From the NCBI GenBank assembly GCA_964441505.1, contig CAYTUV010000002.1, positions 120,133 to 184,132 on the forward strand: a DNA stretch of 64,000 nt, written 5' to 3'. Within the stretch, counting starts at the first letter, position 1; every line of letters begins with the position of its first letter. Below the pieces are notes generated by a model. The model ran no database searches. It was not told where the DNA came from and saw only the letters and a list, made by a program, of their open reading frames with translations. Of the stretch, positions 26,684-36,218 are shown in pieces. The translations under genes and the position numbers were made by a program. This DNA comes from Fen-1258 sp964441505. GTDB taxonomy: Bacteria > Bacteroidota > Ignavibacteria > Ignavibacteriales > Melioribacteraceae.

Positions 26684-28084
26684 TTACGTCCTCTTTCTCT
26701 CCATCTTACCCCATTTACGATCGCCCAGAATATATTCAATCGTACCAACAAACCTGTACCACGAAGTCATTTGTCTGTACCCAAAATTTTCAAGAACGGC
26801 TAGGACGAAAAGTTCGAGCAGCTGATCTAAATCTAAATATCTTGAGAGTGTAATTTCCTCAAAAATAACCGCGAGTAATGAAAGAACAACACCATACAAA
26901 ATTGCCGCGGCTAGAAGTACAAATGCAAAATTAAATGAAACAATACCAAGAATTATTGAAAGTATAAAAACAGCATATCCCAGTACTTCAATACAAGGTC
27001 CGATCATTTCGAACAGGAAAAAATATGGATACACCACCATCCCCAACAGTCCATATTTGGGATTAAATAGTAATTTTTTATGAAGCAACAGACTTAGAAT
27101 GGTTCCTTTCTGCCAGCGTTTTCTTTGCAGTTTAAGGGTTTTCAAGTTTTCGGGTGCTTCTGTCCAGCAGATGGAATCGGGTGCAAACGATATTTTAAGA
27201 TCTGGATTTTTTTTTCTTAAAATCTCATGCATCCTTACGATTATCTCCATATCCTCACCTATACAATCTCTAAGGAATCCGCCAATTTTAATTACTTCAT
27301 CTTTTTTAAAACAGCTAAACGCACCCGAGATTATTAAAATACCATCGACAACATCTAAACCGTTCCTTCCAAACATAAATGCTCGAAGATATTCTACAAC
27401 TTGAAATTTTGCCAGCCAGGATGTAGGCAATCCGATCTTGTAAACAAATCCTTTGTTGATCTCACACCCATTTGCTACCCGAATTGTCCCGCCGACTGCA
27501 ACAATATTTTCATCTTCTGTAAATGGACTGCTAATTTTGAGGAGAGCGTCACGCTCAACAATTGAGTCGGCGTCAACAACTATTATCAAGCTGTTATCAG
27601 ATAAATTTATTCCAGCGTTTATAGAATCCGCTTTACCGCCATTCTCTTTATCAACAATTAATAGTTTCCGCAAACCTTTGCAAATATATACTGAATTAAC
27701 TTTTTGAGTCTCAAGATTATGCAATGGCAGGTATGGTATTTCCACAGCTTTGAAATTTTCTTTCAAAATACTGAGAGTATTATCTTTTGAGCCATCATTG
27801 ACCACGATTATTTGATAATCCGGATATTCAAGTTGAAGTAATGCCTGAACTGATGCGACTATTCCCACTTCTTCGTTGTGCGCGGGAACAATTAATGAAA
27901 TTGATTTATATTTTTTCAGTCTAAAAATATTTTTATAATCTTTATAGACATATCTATTTGTATACATCCGCAAGTTGAAGAAAGAAATAATACTCAACAA
28001 TAGGTAGATGGTGCCTATCACCAGAAAATAGTATAGAATAAAATAATTATACGATAATAAGATATTTCTTAATGTCTCAAACAT
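26684..28084 (-). CDS. Processive GT2 membrane glycosyltransferase (PgaC/NfrB-like)
   Basis: About 466 residues from the ATG at 28084, which overlaps the HEAT gene's stop (ATGTTTGA). An earlier ATG at 28132 would only read the HEAT gene in another frame. One N-terminal transmembrane helix is followed by the GT-A domain: SLIVPAHNEE, VVNDGSKDNT, KENGGKADSINAGIN, IVVDADSIVERDAL (DxD-type), GEDMEIIVRMHE and QRKRWQKGTI (the QxxRW motif of processive synthases). Several transmembrane helices close the protein. This is the arrangement of inner-membrane synthases that polymerise and extrude beta-linked polysaccharides such as poly-GlcNAc. No PilZ or GGDEF domain is fused. The polymer type cannot be told from sequence. 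Confidence 0.88.
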   Translation of the reverse strand: MFETLRNILLSYNYFILYYFLVIGTIYLLLSIISFFNLRMYTNRYVYKDYKNIFRLKKYKSISLIVPAHNEEVGIVASVQALLQLEYPDYQIIVVNDGSKDNTLSILKENFKAVEIPYLPLHNLETQKVNSVYICKGLRKLLIVDKENGGKADSINAGINLSDNSLIIVVDADSIVERDALLKISSPFTEDENIVAVGGTIRVANGCEINKGFVYKIGLPTSWLAKFQVVEYLRAFMFGRNGLDVVDGILIISGAFSCFKKDEVIKIGGFLRDCIGEDMEIIVRMHEILRKKNPDLKISFAPDSICWTEAPENLKTLKLQRKRWQKGTILSLLLHKKLLFNPKYGLLGMVVYPYFFLFEMIGPCIEVLGYAVFILSIILGIVSFNFAFVLLAAAILYGVVLSLLAVIFEEITLSRYLDLDQLLELFVLAVLENFGYRQMTSWYRFVGTIEYILGDRKWGKMERKRT

Positions 28085-29144
28085 TTCCAAAAATTCTTCT
28101 TTCGATAAATACTCTTTTCGCAATAATAACATCTACATTGTCGGATGCTTGCTTTGCTAACTCATAAAGCAATGTTTTTCCCTTAACAGAATGCCTGATA
28201 AGTGCTCTCGCTGCAGCTATTTTTACCTGAGCTTGTGTATCGTAAAACCTTTCAATTACCGAGTCTTCCACTGGTCCAAGCCCAATTTTGCCGACTGCCT
28301 GAATTGAGGCAATACGGATCTCTGGCTTCGAACTATATAGACCCATTCGTAAGGTTTCAAGTGAACCGGAAGCTTCAATTTCTCCAAGATATCTTATCGC
28401 CTCTAAAACAACTTTATCATCAGTACTATGAATCAGGATTGATGAAACTTCTTTGGCAGCTTCGACATATTTATGACTCCATAAAATTGCGATTAATACT
28501 TGTTGTATAATACTTGACTTCTCCGTTATCAATCTTCTTGTAATTATTGGGCAGATTTGTTTGTCAAAATTATTAATCGTGGAGAGCATACTGTCAGCAT
28601 TCAAATGTTTTTGTTTTTGGATCAGATCAAGAATACGATCTACTTTTCCGGCTGCATTTAAAGATGCCAGACTTTCTACAACTGTCCCGAATATCAGTTC
28701 ATTAGATGTTTCTAATTTTTTTGATAGTAATTCAATGACTTCAGGAGTATTTACAAATCTTAAAAAGTAGATAGCTTTAATACGTTTCTTCTTTTTAAAA
28801 CTCCTGAGCTGTGAGTAAATATATTTTAGAATAACCGGTTCCGCTATTAATCCTTTTAACCTTTCGGCATCTGTACCCTTCAGGTTAAACAGGAGATCCC
28901 TTAATAAGGTTAAGAGATTGTTGAACTGTAATCTAGGTATTGTGGAGATAAGTGTTTGTGGCCCTTCATCGGATGAGATATAATCAAAAATACGGTTTTG
29001 CCATTTTGATATAAATTTTTTCTGACGGATTTCTTCTAAATGATCACGAAATCTCATCAAGAGGATACAAATTAAAAATGTGGAGGTCATGAAAAGAAGT
29101 GTAAATGCCACTATAAGGATATTTAATAAGAAATTACTTGGCAT
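28077..29144 (-). CDS. Membrane-anchored HEAT-repeat protein
   Basis: 355 residues. One N-terminal transmembrane helix (about 5-30) is followed by a basic helix. About six to eight HEAT/PBS-lyase-like helical pairs follow, for example VLEAIRYLGEIEASGSLETL, IRIASIQAVGKIGLGPVEDS and VKIAAARALIRHSVKGKTLL. The repeats face the cytoplasm if the usual positive-inside rule holds (MRFRDHLEEIRQKK follows the helix). HEAT solenoids are protein-binding scaffolds. The 8-base overlap with the GT2 gene shows they are made together, so this protein probably docks to or regulates the synthase. No catalytic motif was seen. Confidence 0.8.
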   Translation of the reverse strand: MPSNFLLNILIVAFTLLFMTSTFLICILLMRFRDHLEEIRQKKFISKWQNRIFDYISSDEGPQTLISTIPRLQFNNLLTLLRDLLFNLKGTDAERLKGLIAEPVILKYIYSQLRSFKKKKRIKAIYFLRFVNTPEVIELLSKKLETSNELIFGTVVESLASLNAAGKVDRILDLIQKQKHLNADSMLSTINNFDKQICPIITRRLITEKSSIIQQVLIAILWSHKYVEAAKEVSSILIHSTDDKVVLEAIRYLGEIEASGSLETLRMGLYSSKPEIRIASIQAVGKIGLGPVEDSVIERFYDTQAQVKIAAARALIRHSVKGKTLLYELAKQASDNVDVIIAKRVFIERRIFGNV

Positions 29145-29202
29145 TTATTCTTCCTAATTACAAAATCCGTATAATGATTAAAACATCATTAGTAGGAAAT
29201 GG

Positions 29203-29577
29203 CTACCTAAAAAGTGTGATTTGTATTCTTAACAGCAATTCAGATGGTGAAAAAGGTTTTGTTATATAATCAACGGCTCCTGCCTTTAAACCCTCTAGAA
29301 TTGCGCTCTCCTGAGAAGATGATGATAATAAAATTACCGGTATACCCGCTAATCTCGGATCAGATTTAATGTTTTTTAACAAGGTCATGCCATCTATTAT
29401 GGGCATCATAACATCGGAAATTATTAATGTTGGTTTGTTATTTAAAAGATAATCAATGACGCCCTCTCCATTGGGAAAGTGTATCACATCATATCCTTCT
29501 TTTAATAGTTTATGCTTTATTAGACTGGTTATGCTTTCTTCATCTTCTACTAAAACTATTTTTATTTCACGATCCAT
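29203..29577 (-). CDS. Stand-alone response regulator receiver protein
   Basis: About 124 residues from the ATG at 29577 (MDREIKIVLVEDEES). Earlier in-frame codons add a tail unlike the family. Receiver hallmarks are present: the acidic pair in VEDEE, phosphoacceptor aspartate in LIISDVMMPIIDG, the Ser/Thr region ILLSSSS, and lysine in YITKPFSPSELL. There is no output domain. It is the first gene of the minus-strand polysaccharide run, 58 bases upstream of the HEAT gene, so it may signal by binding the HEAT scaffold. No histidine kinase is adjacent. Confidence 0.88.
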   Translation of the reverse strand: MDREIKIVLVEDEESITSLIKHKLLKEGYDVIHFPNGEGVIDYLLNNKPTLIISDVMMPIIDGMTLLKNIKSDPRLAGIPVILLSSSSQESAILEGLKAGAVDYITKPFSPSELLLRIQITLFR

Positions 29578-29853
29578 AATGAACTTGCAATGATGAATAT
29601 AGATTATCTTATTCGAATACTTAGGGTTTAACATGCTAACGTTCTATTATAAATATAATGAATACATCTTATAATTGATACAAGAGAAGTTACTGCTAAA
29701 ATGATGGGAAAAAATAATTTACGCGATTGAGGCCTGCGTTACGAATGGATGTGATGAATCGACATTTGCTAAAGGATTGCACAAATATTTTTTCAGAAAT
29801 GCTACCGGATTAATTCTCCATGTTTTTTTAGCGGAACGATCGATCAATAACTG

Positions 29854-31098
29854 TTAGTAATGAATATCTTCATTAACCGAAGCAATTATTGATTCTGCCA
29901 ATTCCATATTAGAAAGACGCTTCGTAATCAGATATTCCTTTCCGCCGGAAATCAACAATTCCGAGGGCATCGACCTTAAATTGTAAATACTGCCCATTGA
30001 ATAACAATAAGCCCCGGCATTTTTAATAATAAGCTTGTCCCCTTCACGTATTTCGGGTAATTCTCTTTGTTCTGCAAAGCAATCGCCAGTCTCGCAGATA
30101 TTTCCGCATACATCGTAAATTTTTAATTCGCCGTTGGGATTACTAATATTTTCTATCTGATGATATGAGTTATAAAGTAAGGGACGAATAAGGTGATTAA
30201 ATCCGGAGTTGGTACCGGCAATATATCTTCCTCTATTATTTTGAACGGTATTCACTTCAATCATAAGGTATCCAGATTCGGCAACAATATATTTACCGGG
30301 TTCAAAATACATTTCCAAATCTTTGCCGTATGTTTTACAAAAATCAGAAAAGATCGAAGTGATATTTTCTCCAAAACTGACAAAATCGATTCTCTTGCTT
30401 GTCGGTTTATATGGGACTTTAAATCCTCCGCCGAAATCGATGAACTCAAGATCAGGGAAATTATCACGGTTTGCTATGTTAAGTAAGTTGTGCATGCTTT
30501 CATAAAATTTTTCCGTCTCGCCGATACCGGAACCGGTATGTTCATGAAGTCCTACAACCTTTATATTGTATTTGTTGGTAACTTTTCTAACAATATTAAT
30601 ATCCGACCGCAATATTCCGAACTTGGTGATATCGCCGCCGGTTTTAACATGCTTATGTGCACCGGCATAGACATCCGGATTGAATCTAAGGCAAACTTCA
30701 CTTCCCGGATAAGCGGAAGAAAATTTTTCTAATCCGCTTATCGATCCAATGTTAAAGAGCACGCCGGTTTTTTTTATCTCGTGCATCTCTTCTATGGTTA
30801 TATTATTAGCCGTATATAGAATATCTTCTTTTTTGTATCCCAATTTTAGACCAAGATGAACTTCGGCGGGACTAACCGTATCAAGAAAAGCATTACAATT
30901 TTTCAGCAAATTTATTATAGCGACATTATAATTTGCCTTCATAGCGTATAATATTTTTAATTTCGGCCACTTGATGTACTTATAAAGCTCTTTGTAGCGC
31001 TCAACAATCAGCCTTCCATCATATACATATAAAGGCGTTCCATATTTCTCCGCGTAATTAAGAAATGATTTACTATCAATCGCAGCAAGATTATCCAT
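29854..31098 (-). CDS. lysA: Diaminopimelate decarboxylase-like PLP enzyme
   Basis: 414 residues, a fold-type III PLP decarboxylase. The PLP lysine is K54 in LYAMKANYN. GLHEHTGSGIGE, FIDFGGGFKVPYKP, YFEPGKYIVAESGYL, NICETGDCFAEQRELPEIREGD and NAGAYCYSMGSIYNLR match the LysA group of the Bacteroidota type. LysA converts meso-diaminopimelate to lysine. It is the last gene of a five-gene run, 44 bases after the AONS-family gene. In that company it could instead decarboxylate a related amino acid in a dedicated pathway. Motif agreement with real LysA is good, so lysine synthesis is the default. Confidence 0.85.
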   Translation of the reverse strand: MDNLAAIDSKSFLNYAEKYGTPLYVYDGRLIVERYKELYKYIKWPKLKILYAMKANYNVAIINLLKNCNAFLDTVSPAEVHLGLKLGYKKEDILYTANNITIEEMHEIKKTGVLFNIGSISGLEKFSSAYPGSEVCLRFNPDVYAGAHKHVKTGGDITKFGILRSDINIVRKVTNKYNIKVVGLHEHTGSGIGETEKFYESMHNLLNIANRDNFPDLEFIDFGGGFKVPYKPTSKRIDFVSFGENITSIFSDFCKTYGKDLEMYFEPGKYIVAESGYLMIEVNTVQNNRGRYIAGTNSGFNHLIRPLLYNSYHQIENISNPNGELKIYDVCGNICETGDCFAEQRELPEIREGDKLIIKNAGAYCYSMGSIYNLRSMPSELLISGGKEYLITKRLSNMELAESIIASVNEDIHY

Positions 31099-31142
31099 TG
31101 TTATTTGTCTTTTGTAATGGTGTATTTGAAATTCAGTAATTA

Positions 31143-32270
31143 TTAAAGAATCTTATTTAGCTCATATATAAGTTTTTCAATTTGGTTGTTAGTGTGCGTT
31201 GAAAACACAACTATTCTCAAGGCACCTTTTTCTTCTGCACCAACATATTGCATATACTGAATCACAATATTTTGTTTCATCAGTTCATGCTGAAACTTTT
31301 GCATTTCCAGTTTAGTGTTCATAGTCCACGCTACAATAGGTACGTTGGTATCCTCAACTTCAATTCCAAGATTTCGTAACCCGTTTTTCAGCCTAACCGC
31401 ATTTTCCCATAATTTGATTCTCATCTCCGGATTCTCTTTCAGCAATTTTAATCCTTTCAGACTTGCGGCAGCAGCAGATGAAGGTGGCGGAGTGGTGCCA
31501 TTTTGTATCTGAGAATTTTTAATCTCATCGATGAATTTTCTATCTCCGGGAATAATTCCGCCAAATCCCCCGAAAGCTTTAGATAAAGTTCCTCCGAAAT
31601 AAAATCTATCCGAGGTTAGACCAAAATGTTCAAATGTTCCTCTTCCGTTTTTTCCGATTACACCGAGCGCATGCGCATCATCCACCCACAATGTTCCATT
31701 ATATTTTTCAACTATACCGGAATATTTATCTATCGGCGCAATTTTACCGAAGATCGGGAATATTCCATCTGTAATTATTAAAGGTTTTTGGCCCTGTTCA
31801 AGATTTTTTGAAATCTTTTCTTCCAGATCAGCCTCGCTAAGATGCATAAATTTATGAATTGGTTTTCCACTAAGCCTGGCAGCATATTCATTACTGTAGT
31901 GTGAATTTTCATCAATAAATATTGCATCGAACATGTTTTTATTTAAGAATGCCTGCATTGCCGCTAAGTCGGTTAAGAATCCGGAAGATAAATAGACAGC
32001 ATCCTCACAATGGAAAAAATCGGCTGCCTCTTTTTCAACATCTATTAAAAGTTGTGTGGTTCCATAACTGCTTCTGGAAGATGAGCTATTAATACCATAT
32101 TTCAGTAATGCATTTACGGCTGAATTTATCACTTCTTCATTCTTATGAAGTTCGTAATAGCTTGTCCCTCCGAAATAATTATACTCTTTACCATTGATTA
32201 CTGTTTTGGCGCCGGGCGCGCTGTCCATTAAGTTAAGCTGCTCAATATTTTCAAGATTTTCTTTTTTCAT
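31143..32270 (-). CDS. AONS-family PLP-dependent aminotransferase-fold enzyme
   Basis: 375 residues, alpha-oxoamine synthase fold (BioF, KBL, serine palmitoyltransferase, CqsA). The PLP lysine is K231 in GGTLSKAFGGFGG. The cofactor-binding DDAHALGVIGKNGRG supplies D197 and H200, and the N-terminal glycine-rich NYFGGTSYYEL and SSSSRSSYGTT are typical. Such enzymes condense an amino acid with an acyl thioester; some members act as plain transaminases or on other substrates. The gene lies 8 bases after the FAD/Fe-S gene and 44 bases before lysA. There are no other biotin genes around it, so bioF is not assigned. Product unknown. Confidence 0.82.
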   Translation of the reverse strand: MKKENLENIEQLNLMDSAPGAKTVINGKEYNYFGGTSYYELHKNEEVINSAVNALLKYGINSSSSRSSYGTTQLLIDVEKEAADFFHCEDAVYLSSGFLTDLAAMQAFLNKNMFDAIFIDENSHYSNEYAARLSGKPIHKFMHLSEADLEEKISKNLEQGQKPLIITDGIFPIFGKIAPIDKYSGIVEKYNGTLWVDDAHALGVIGKNGRGTFEHFGLTSDRFYFGGTLSKAFGGFGGIIPGDRKFIDEIKNSQIQNGTTPPPSSAAAASLKGLKLLKENPEMRIKLWENAVRLKNGLRNLGIEVEDTNVPIVAWTMNTKLEMQKFQHELMKQNIVIQYMQYVGAEEKGALRIVVFSTHTNNQIEKLIYELNKIL

Positions 32271-32278
32271 GAGTTCGG

Positions 32279-35206
32279 TTATTTAATGAGTGCTTCATAG
32301 ATTATTTCTATTGGATGGAATGCGTCTCGTTTAGTTCCATCATGTATCTGATGTCTGCAGCTTGTGCCGGGTGCACAAATCAGCACATCAGATTGTTCCT
32401 TTCTAATTTCAGGGAAGAGAACTAATTCACCAACTTTCATTGACAATTCATAATGTTCTTTTTCATAACCAAAAGCACCGGCCATTCCGCAGCATCCGGA
32501 TGGAATCTCCTCCACTTCATAATTTTGAGGTAGCGAAAGTGTTTCTATTGTTGCTTTTGTAGAGGCAATTGCTCTCTGCTGGCAATGCCCATGAAGCTTT
32601 ATTTTCTTAAAATCCTGCGTGAAAGATTGCGATGATATTTTGCCTCTTTTAATTTCTGACGAGATAAATTCCTCAAATGTAAAAACCGATTCAGAAATTT
32701 TTTCGGCAAAACTTTTTAGATTAGTATCAACCAGGTCAAGATATTCATCCCTGAACGACAGGATGGCCGATACTTCAATACCGATCAGCGGAGTTTCCGG
32801 ATTAATAACATTTTTCAGGAGGATGATATTTTCATTTGCGATTTTTTTGGCATTTCTTAATAATCCTTTGGTAATAAATGTTCTTCCGCTCTCTAAATGT
32901 TTGGGAACCAATACTTCATATCCCAAGTGAGTAAGAAGAAGAAAAGTTTTTACACCTAATTCGGATTCATTATAATTTGTGAACTCATCAATGAATAGAA
33001 ACACTTGTCCATTCGGGTAACTTGCCTTTTTATACTTATCCTTATTTTTTCTATACCACTTTGTAAAAGTAATTTTTGATAGTAGTGGAAGTTTACGCTT
33101 CGAACTGAATCCTATCAATGTATTTGTAAACTTTGTCCTTAGAAAAAAATTAACTACCCCGGGGAAAACAGAAACGATGGAATTAATTTTAGGCAGATAA
33201 GCAATTAATCTGGTTCTTATCGGTATTCCATTCGTATCATAGTAATGCTGCAAGAACTCGCTTTTAAGTTTAGCCATGTCAATACCTGATGGACACTCAG
33301 ATTTGCATGCTTTACACGACAGACACAAATCCATCACCTCATAAATCTCATGGTGATCGAATGGATTTGCTTTTTGAGATCTGGTTAAGAATTCCCTTAA
33401 TGTATTGGCACGGGCTCTCGTTGAATTTTTTTCATCTCTCGTTGCTCTGTAGCTGGGACACATAGTCCCGCCTATCAAATCGCTTTTCCGGCAATCTGCA
33501 GAACCGTTACATTTTTCGGCAGCTCTTAAGATACCCTTCGTACCGGAAAAATCGTAAACGGTGGATATTTCTCTTGCTTTTTTATCTATTTCATATCGCA
33601 AATTGGAATTCATTGCAACAGAGTCAACAATTTTGCCCGGGTTAAAGATATTATTTGGATCCCAAACTTTCTTAACCTCTTTGCAAAGTCCGTAATTATG
33701 TTCTCCAATTACAATTGGAATGAATTCCCCTCTTAATCTGCCGTCTCCATGCTCACCGCTTAATGAGCCTTTATATTTTTTTACGAGATGAGCAACATCT
33801 TTTGTTATTGCATAAAACAATTTTACATCGAAAGAATCTTTCAGGTTAAGCATAGGATTTAAATGAAGTTCACCCGAGCCGATATGAGCATAATAAGCAC
33901 AATCAAGATTATTCTCTTTCAATATCTTTTGGAGCTCGTTCATGAAATCCGGCAGATCAACCGGACGAACACAAGTGTCTTCAACAAACTGCTCTGTTCT
34001 TTTATCGCCAGGGATATTCCCTAAAAGTCCTAATCCGGCTTTTCTAATTCCCCAAACTTTATTTGCCTCATTGTTTAATAAAAGAGGATAGTGATAACCG
34101 TAGCCCTCGCTTTTTAAATCCTTCTCAAGTTCCTCTGCAATTTTCTTAATTTCATCCTCCGTCTCTCTGGCAAATTCAACGACCAATAACGCCGCCGGAT
34201 CACCTTCTATGAAGGAACGGTTTTTACTTTGTTCAATATTGACTTTTGTACACTCAAGAATCTTTCCATCAATTAATTCAACTGCACCGGGCTTATGCTT
34301 TAGTGCAATTAAATTTGCTTTGAAAGCTTCTTCCAAAGAGTTCATATGAACCGGTATTACGCCAACGTTTTTGGGAGGAAGAGGAAGCAAGTTTAATTTA
34401 ATTCCAGTTGTGAATGCTAATGTTCCTTCGGAACCAGCCAACAATTTGCAAACGTTAAAATCTTCTTCACTTTTTCCAAAAGCGTTGCATTTCAAAAGCT
34501 GGTCAATAGCATATCCGTTATTTCTTCTGTTTATTTCCTGAGTCGGATATTCATTAATAATTTCTTCCTGATTTGCCGTGTTCGATAATATTTCATTCAG
34601 TTTTCTGTAAATCTTATTCTCGAGAGAAGCACCAGTACATTTATTAGCAAGCTCCTCTTTCGTCATAGATTTGAAACATACTTCTGAACCGTCACTCAGT
34701 ATTACGTCAGCTTCAAGAACATGGTCACGTGTGGAGCCATGCAGAATTGAATGGGCACCGCACGAATTGTTACCGAACATTCCTCCGAGATTACACCTAT
34801 TGCTTGTTGCAGTCTCCGGACCAAAGAAGAGACCGTATTTCTTCAATTCATAATTCAGTTCATCCAACACAACCCCGGGCTGAACCCGAACCCATTTTTG
34901 ATCGGAATTGATCTCAATAATACTATTCATGTATTTGGATATATCTACGACAATACCGTTGCCTACAACTTGTCCGGCTAACGAAGTGCCTGCGGCTCTT
35001 GGAATGATGGGAGAATTACTTTCTGCGGCATATTTTATTATCTGTTTGAGATCTTCTTTTGTTTTAGGAAGAACAACAGCTTGTGGTTTTTCACGGTAAA
35101 CAGATGCATCCGTTGCATAAATTACTTTTGATAATTCATCTAATAGAATATCCCCCTCAAACTTTTCCTTTAATAATTCCAGTGGATGTAAAGTAGCTGA
35201 ATTCAT
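32279..35206 (-). CDS. FAD-binding and Fe-S oxidoreductase (GlcD-GlcF fusion, YdiJ-like)
   Basis: 975 residues. The N-terminal half is a vanillyl-alcohol-oxidase-type FAD domain (PIIPRAAGTSLAGQVVGNG; C-terminal FAD-oxidase part with SGEHGDGRLRGEF). It is followed by a ferredoxin-like section with cysteines in CNGSADCRK, GGTMCPSY and CLSCKACKSECPSG. The CCG domain contains GHCQQRAI and SGCCGMAGAFGYE, a heterodisulfide-reductase-like cysteine-rich motif. This is the D-2-hydroxyacid dehydrogenase layout of E. coli YdiJ and related D-lactate/D-2-hydroxyglutarate enzymes, which pass electrons to the respiratory chain. An AAGGA site precedes the ATG. It sits in the middle of the five-gene run with only short gaps, which is unusual for a catabolic dehydrogenase and hints at a biosynthetic oxidation. 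Confidence 0.87.
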   Translation of the reverse strand: MNSATLHPLELLKEKFEGDILLDELSKVIYATDASVYREKPQAVVLPKTKEDLKQIIKYAAESNSPIIPRAAGTSLAGQVVGNGIVVDISKYMNSIIEINSDQKWVRVQPGVVLDELNYELKKYGLFFGPETATSNRCNLGGMFGNNSCGAHSILHGSTRDHVLEADVILSDGSEVCFKSMTKEELANKCTGASLENKIYRKLNEILSNTANQEEIINEYPTQEINRRNNGYAIDQLLKCNAFGKSEEDFNVCKLLAGSEGTLAFTTGIKLNLLPLPPKNVGVIPVHMNSLEEAFKANLIALKHKPGAVELIDGKILECTKVNIEQSKNRSFIEGDPAALLVVEFARETEDEIKKIAEELEKDLKSEGYGYHYPLLLNNEANKVWGIRKAGLGLLGNIPGDKRTEQFVEDTCVRPVDLPDFMNELQKILKENNLDCAYYAHIGSGELHLNPMLNLKDSFDVKLFYAITKDVAHLVKKYKGSLSGEHGDGRLRGEFIPIVIGEHNYGLCKEVKKVWDPNNIFNPGKIVDSVAMNSNLRYEIDKKAREISTVYDFSGTKGILRAAEKCNGSADCRKSDLIGGTMCPSYRATRDEKNSTRARANTLREFLTRSQKANPFDHHEIYEVMDLCLSCKACKSECPSGIDMAKLKSEFLQHYYDTNGIPIRTRLIAYLPKINSIVSVFPGVVNFFLRTKFTNTLIGFSSKRKLPLLSKITFTKWYRKNKDKYKKASYPNGQVFLFIDEFTNYNESELGVKTFLLLTHLGYEVLVPKHLESGRTFITKGLLRNAKKIANENIILLKNVINPETPLIGIEVSAILSFRDEYLDLVDTNLKSFAEKISESVFTFEEFISSEIKRGKISSQSFTQDFKKIKLHGHCQQRAIASTKATIETLSLPQNYEVEEIPSGCCGMAGAFGYEKEHYELSMKVGELVLFPEIRKEQSDVLICAPGTSCRHQIHDGTKRDAFHPIEIIYEALIK

Positions 35207-35225
35207 TCTAAAAGGTCCTTAATGC

Positions 35226-36218
35226 TCATTTATTCTTCAGCCTTGTTAGTATATTGTTAAACTCATCATTGTTTAATGTAACTTGATCAAATATGTCAAC
35301 AATTAATTCTTTTGTAATTTTATTGAAGTCTTCCTCCCTAGGGAAAATACAAACACCGCCCAAATCTACAGCTGCCGGACTAATTAATATTTTCTCATCA
35401 CCCTCTGCAAAAAAATAGGAAGGTCTGTGCCTGCTTCTTGGAAATATTAATAGTCTCCAGTGATTATCGTAGCTGCAGATAATATTCATCATCGGTTCCT
35501 CACCGGATGACCCTATGCGCAGAACATCATAGATGCGCTTAAACTCCTCTGCAATTTTTAGAAAATTGTTTGATTCAACAGAAATAAAATTGCGAAGACA
35601 GCCGGTTATTGAAGTCGTTGCCAATTCAGCATCTTCAAAAATTACTTTTCCATACGTGTTTTGAATTCTTTTATAACCATTATCAATTTTCATAAATCCA
35701 AAATTACCCGCCTGGAAATGCATATGATCCGGTGCCGAAGCACCGCATCTGGGTCCGTTATAAAAAACCGTATAGCCTTTACCCAGCATTGAAGAAATGG
35801 TCAGCATATTTTCTATTTCTGAATAAATTGCCTGAGGAATATGCTTAACCAGAGGGATAGTAAAATGTTTTAAAAAGATCGGGAATGGATTAACCAGCAG
35901 GATATAATCATTAACTATTTTAACTGCTTTTTGTTCTTCCGGTAAATTATCTGTGCATAAAAAACAGGGACGTGCTTCAATCGATTTTGCATCAACTTTG
36001 GCTGATGAAGAAATGATTCTGCCCGGATTAAAGTGAGCCTCGATTTCAAAGTTATCAAATTCAAATTGTTTTGTCTGAACCGCTGCTAAACTTTGATATC
36101 CGTTCGAAGCGAGTGACCAATAATTGACCTGAAGTTCAAATAATCTTTCAGCTTTTATGGGCAATAGGACTGAATCATCATCCTCTAAATACAGATTATT
36201 AAAAAACCCGGGTTGCAT
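35226..36218 (-). CDS. DUF4922 / HIT-like nucleotidyltransferase or phosphorylase
   Basis: 330 residues. PDHMHFQAGNFGF contains a histidine-triad-type H-x-H-x-Q active site like that of galactose-1-phosphate uridylyltransferase, Ap4A phosphorylase and GDP-galactose phosphorylase. RPCFLCTDNLPEEQ supplies a CxxC-like N-terminal pair. FPIFLKHFTIPLVKHIPQ and WRLLIFPRSRHRPSYFFA are further family features of DUF4922. Such enzymes transfer or release nucleotides from activated sugars or dinucleotides. It overlaps the upstream GT2 gene by 20 bases, so the two are translationally coupled. That coupling suggests it makes or recycles the nucleotide sugar the glycosyltransferase uses (inference). Confidence 0.78.
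   Translation of the reverse strand: MQPGFFNNLYLEDDDSVLLPIKAERLFELQVNYWSLASNGYQSLAAVQTKQFEFDNFEIEAHFNPGRIISSSAKVDAKSIEARPCFLCTDNLPEEQKAVKIVNDYILLVNPFPIFLKHFTIPLVKHIPQAIYSEIENMLTISSMLGKGYTVFYNGPRCGASAPDHMHFQAGNFGFMKIDNGYKRIQNTYGKVIFEDAELATTSITGCLRNFISVESNNFLKIAEEFKRIYDVLRIGSSGEEPMMNIICSYDNHWRLLIFPRSRHRPSYFFAEGDEKILISPAAVDLGGVCIFPREEDFNKITKELIVDIFDQVTLNNDEFNNILTRLKNK

Noticed and set aside
31143..32270. bioF (biotin synthesis)
   Set aside because: The fold is shared by several enzymes, no other biotin gene is near, and the operon context is different, so the symbol was not assigned.
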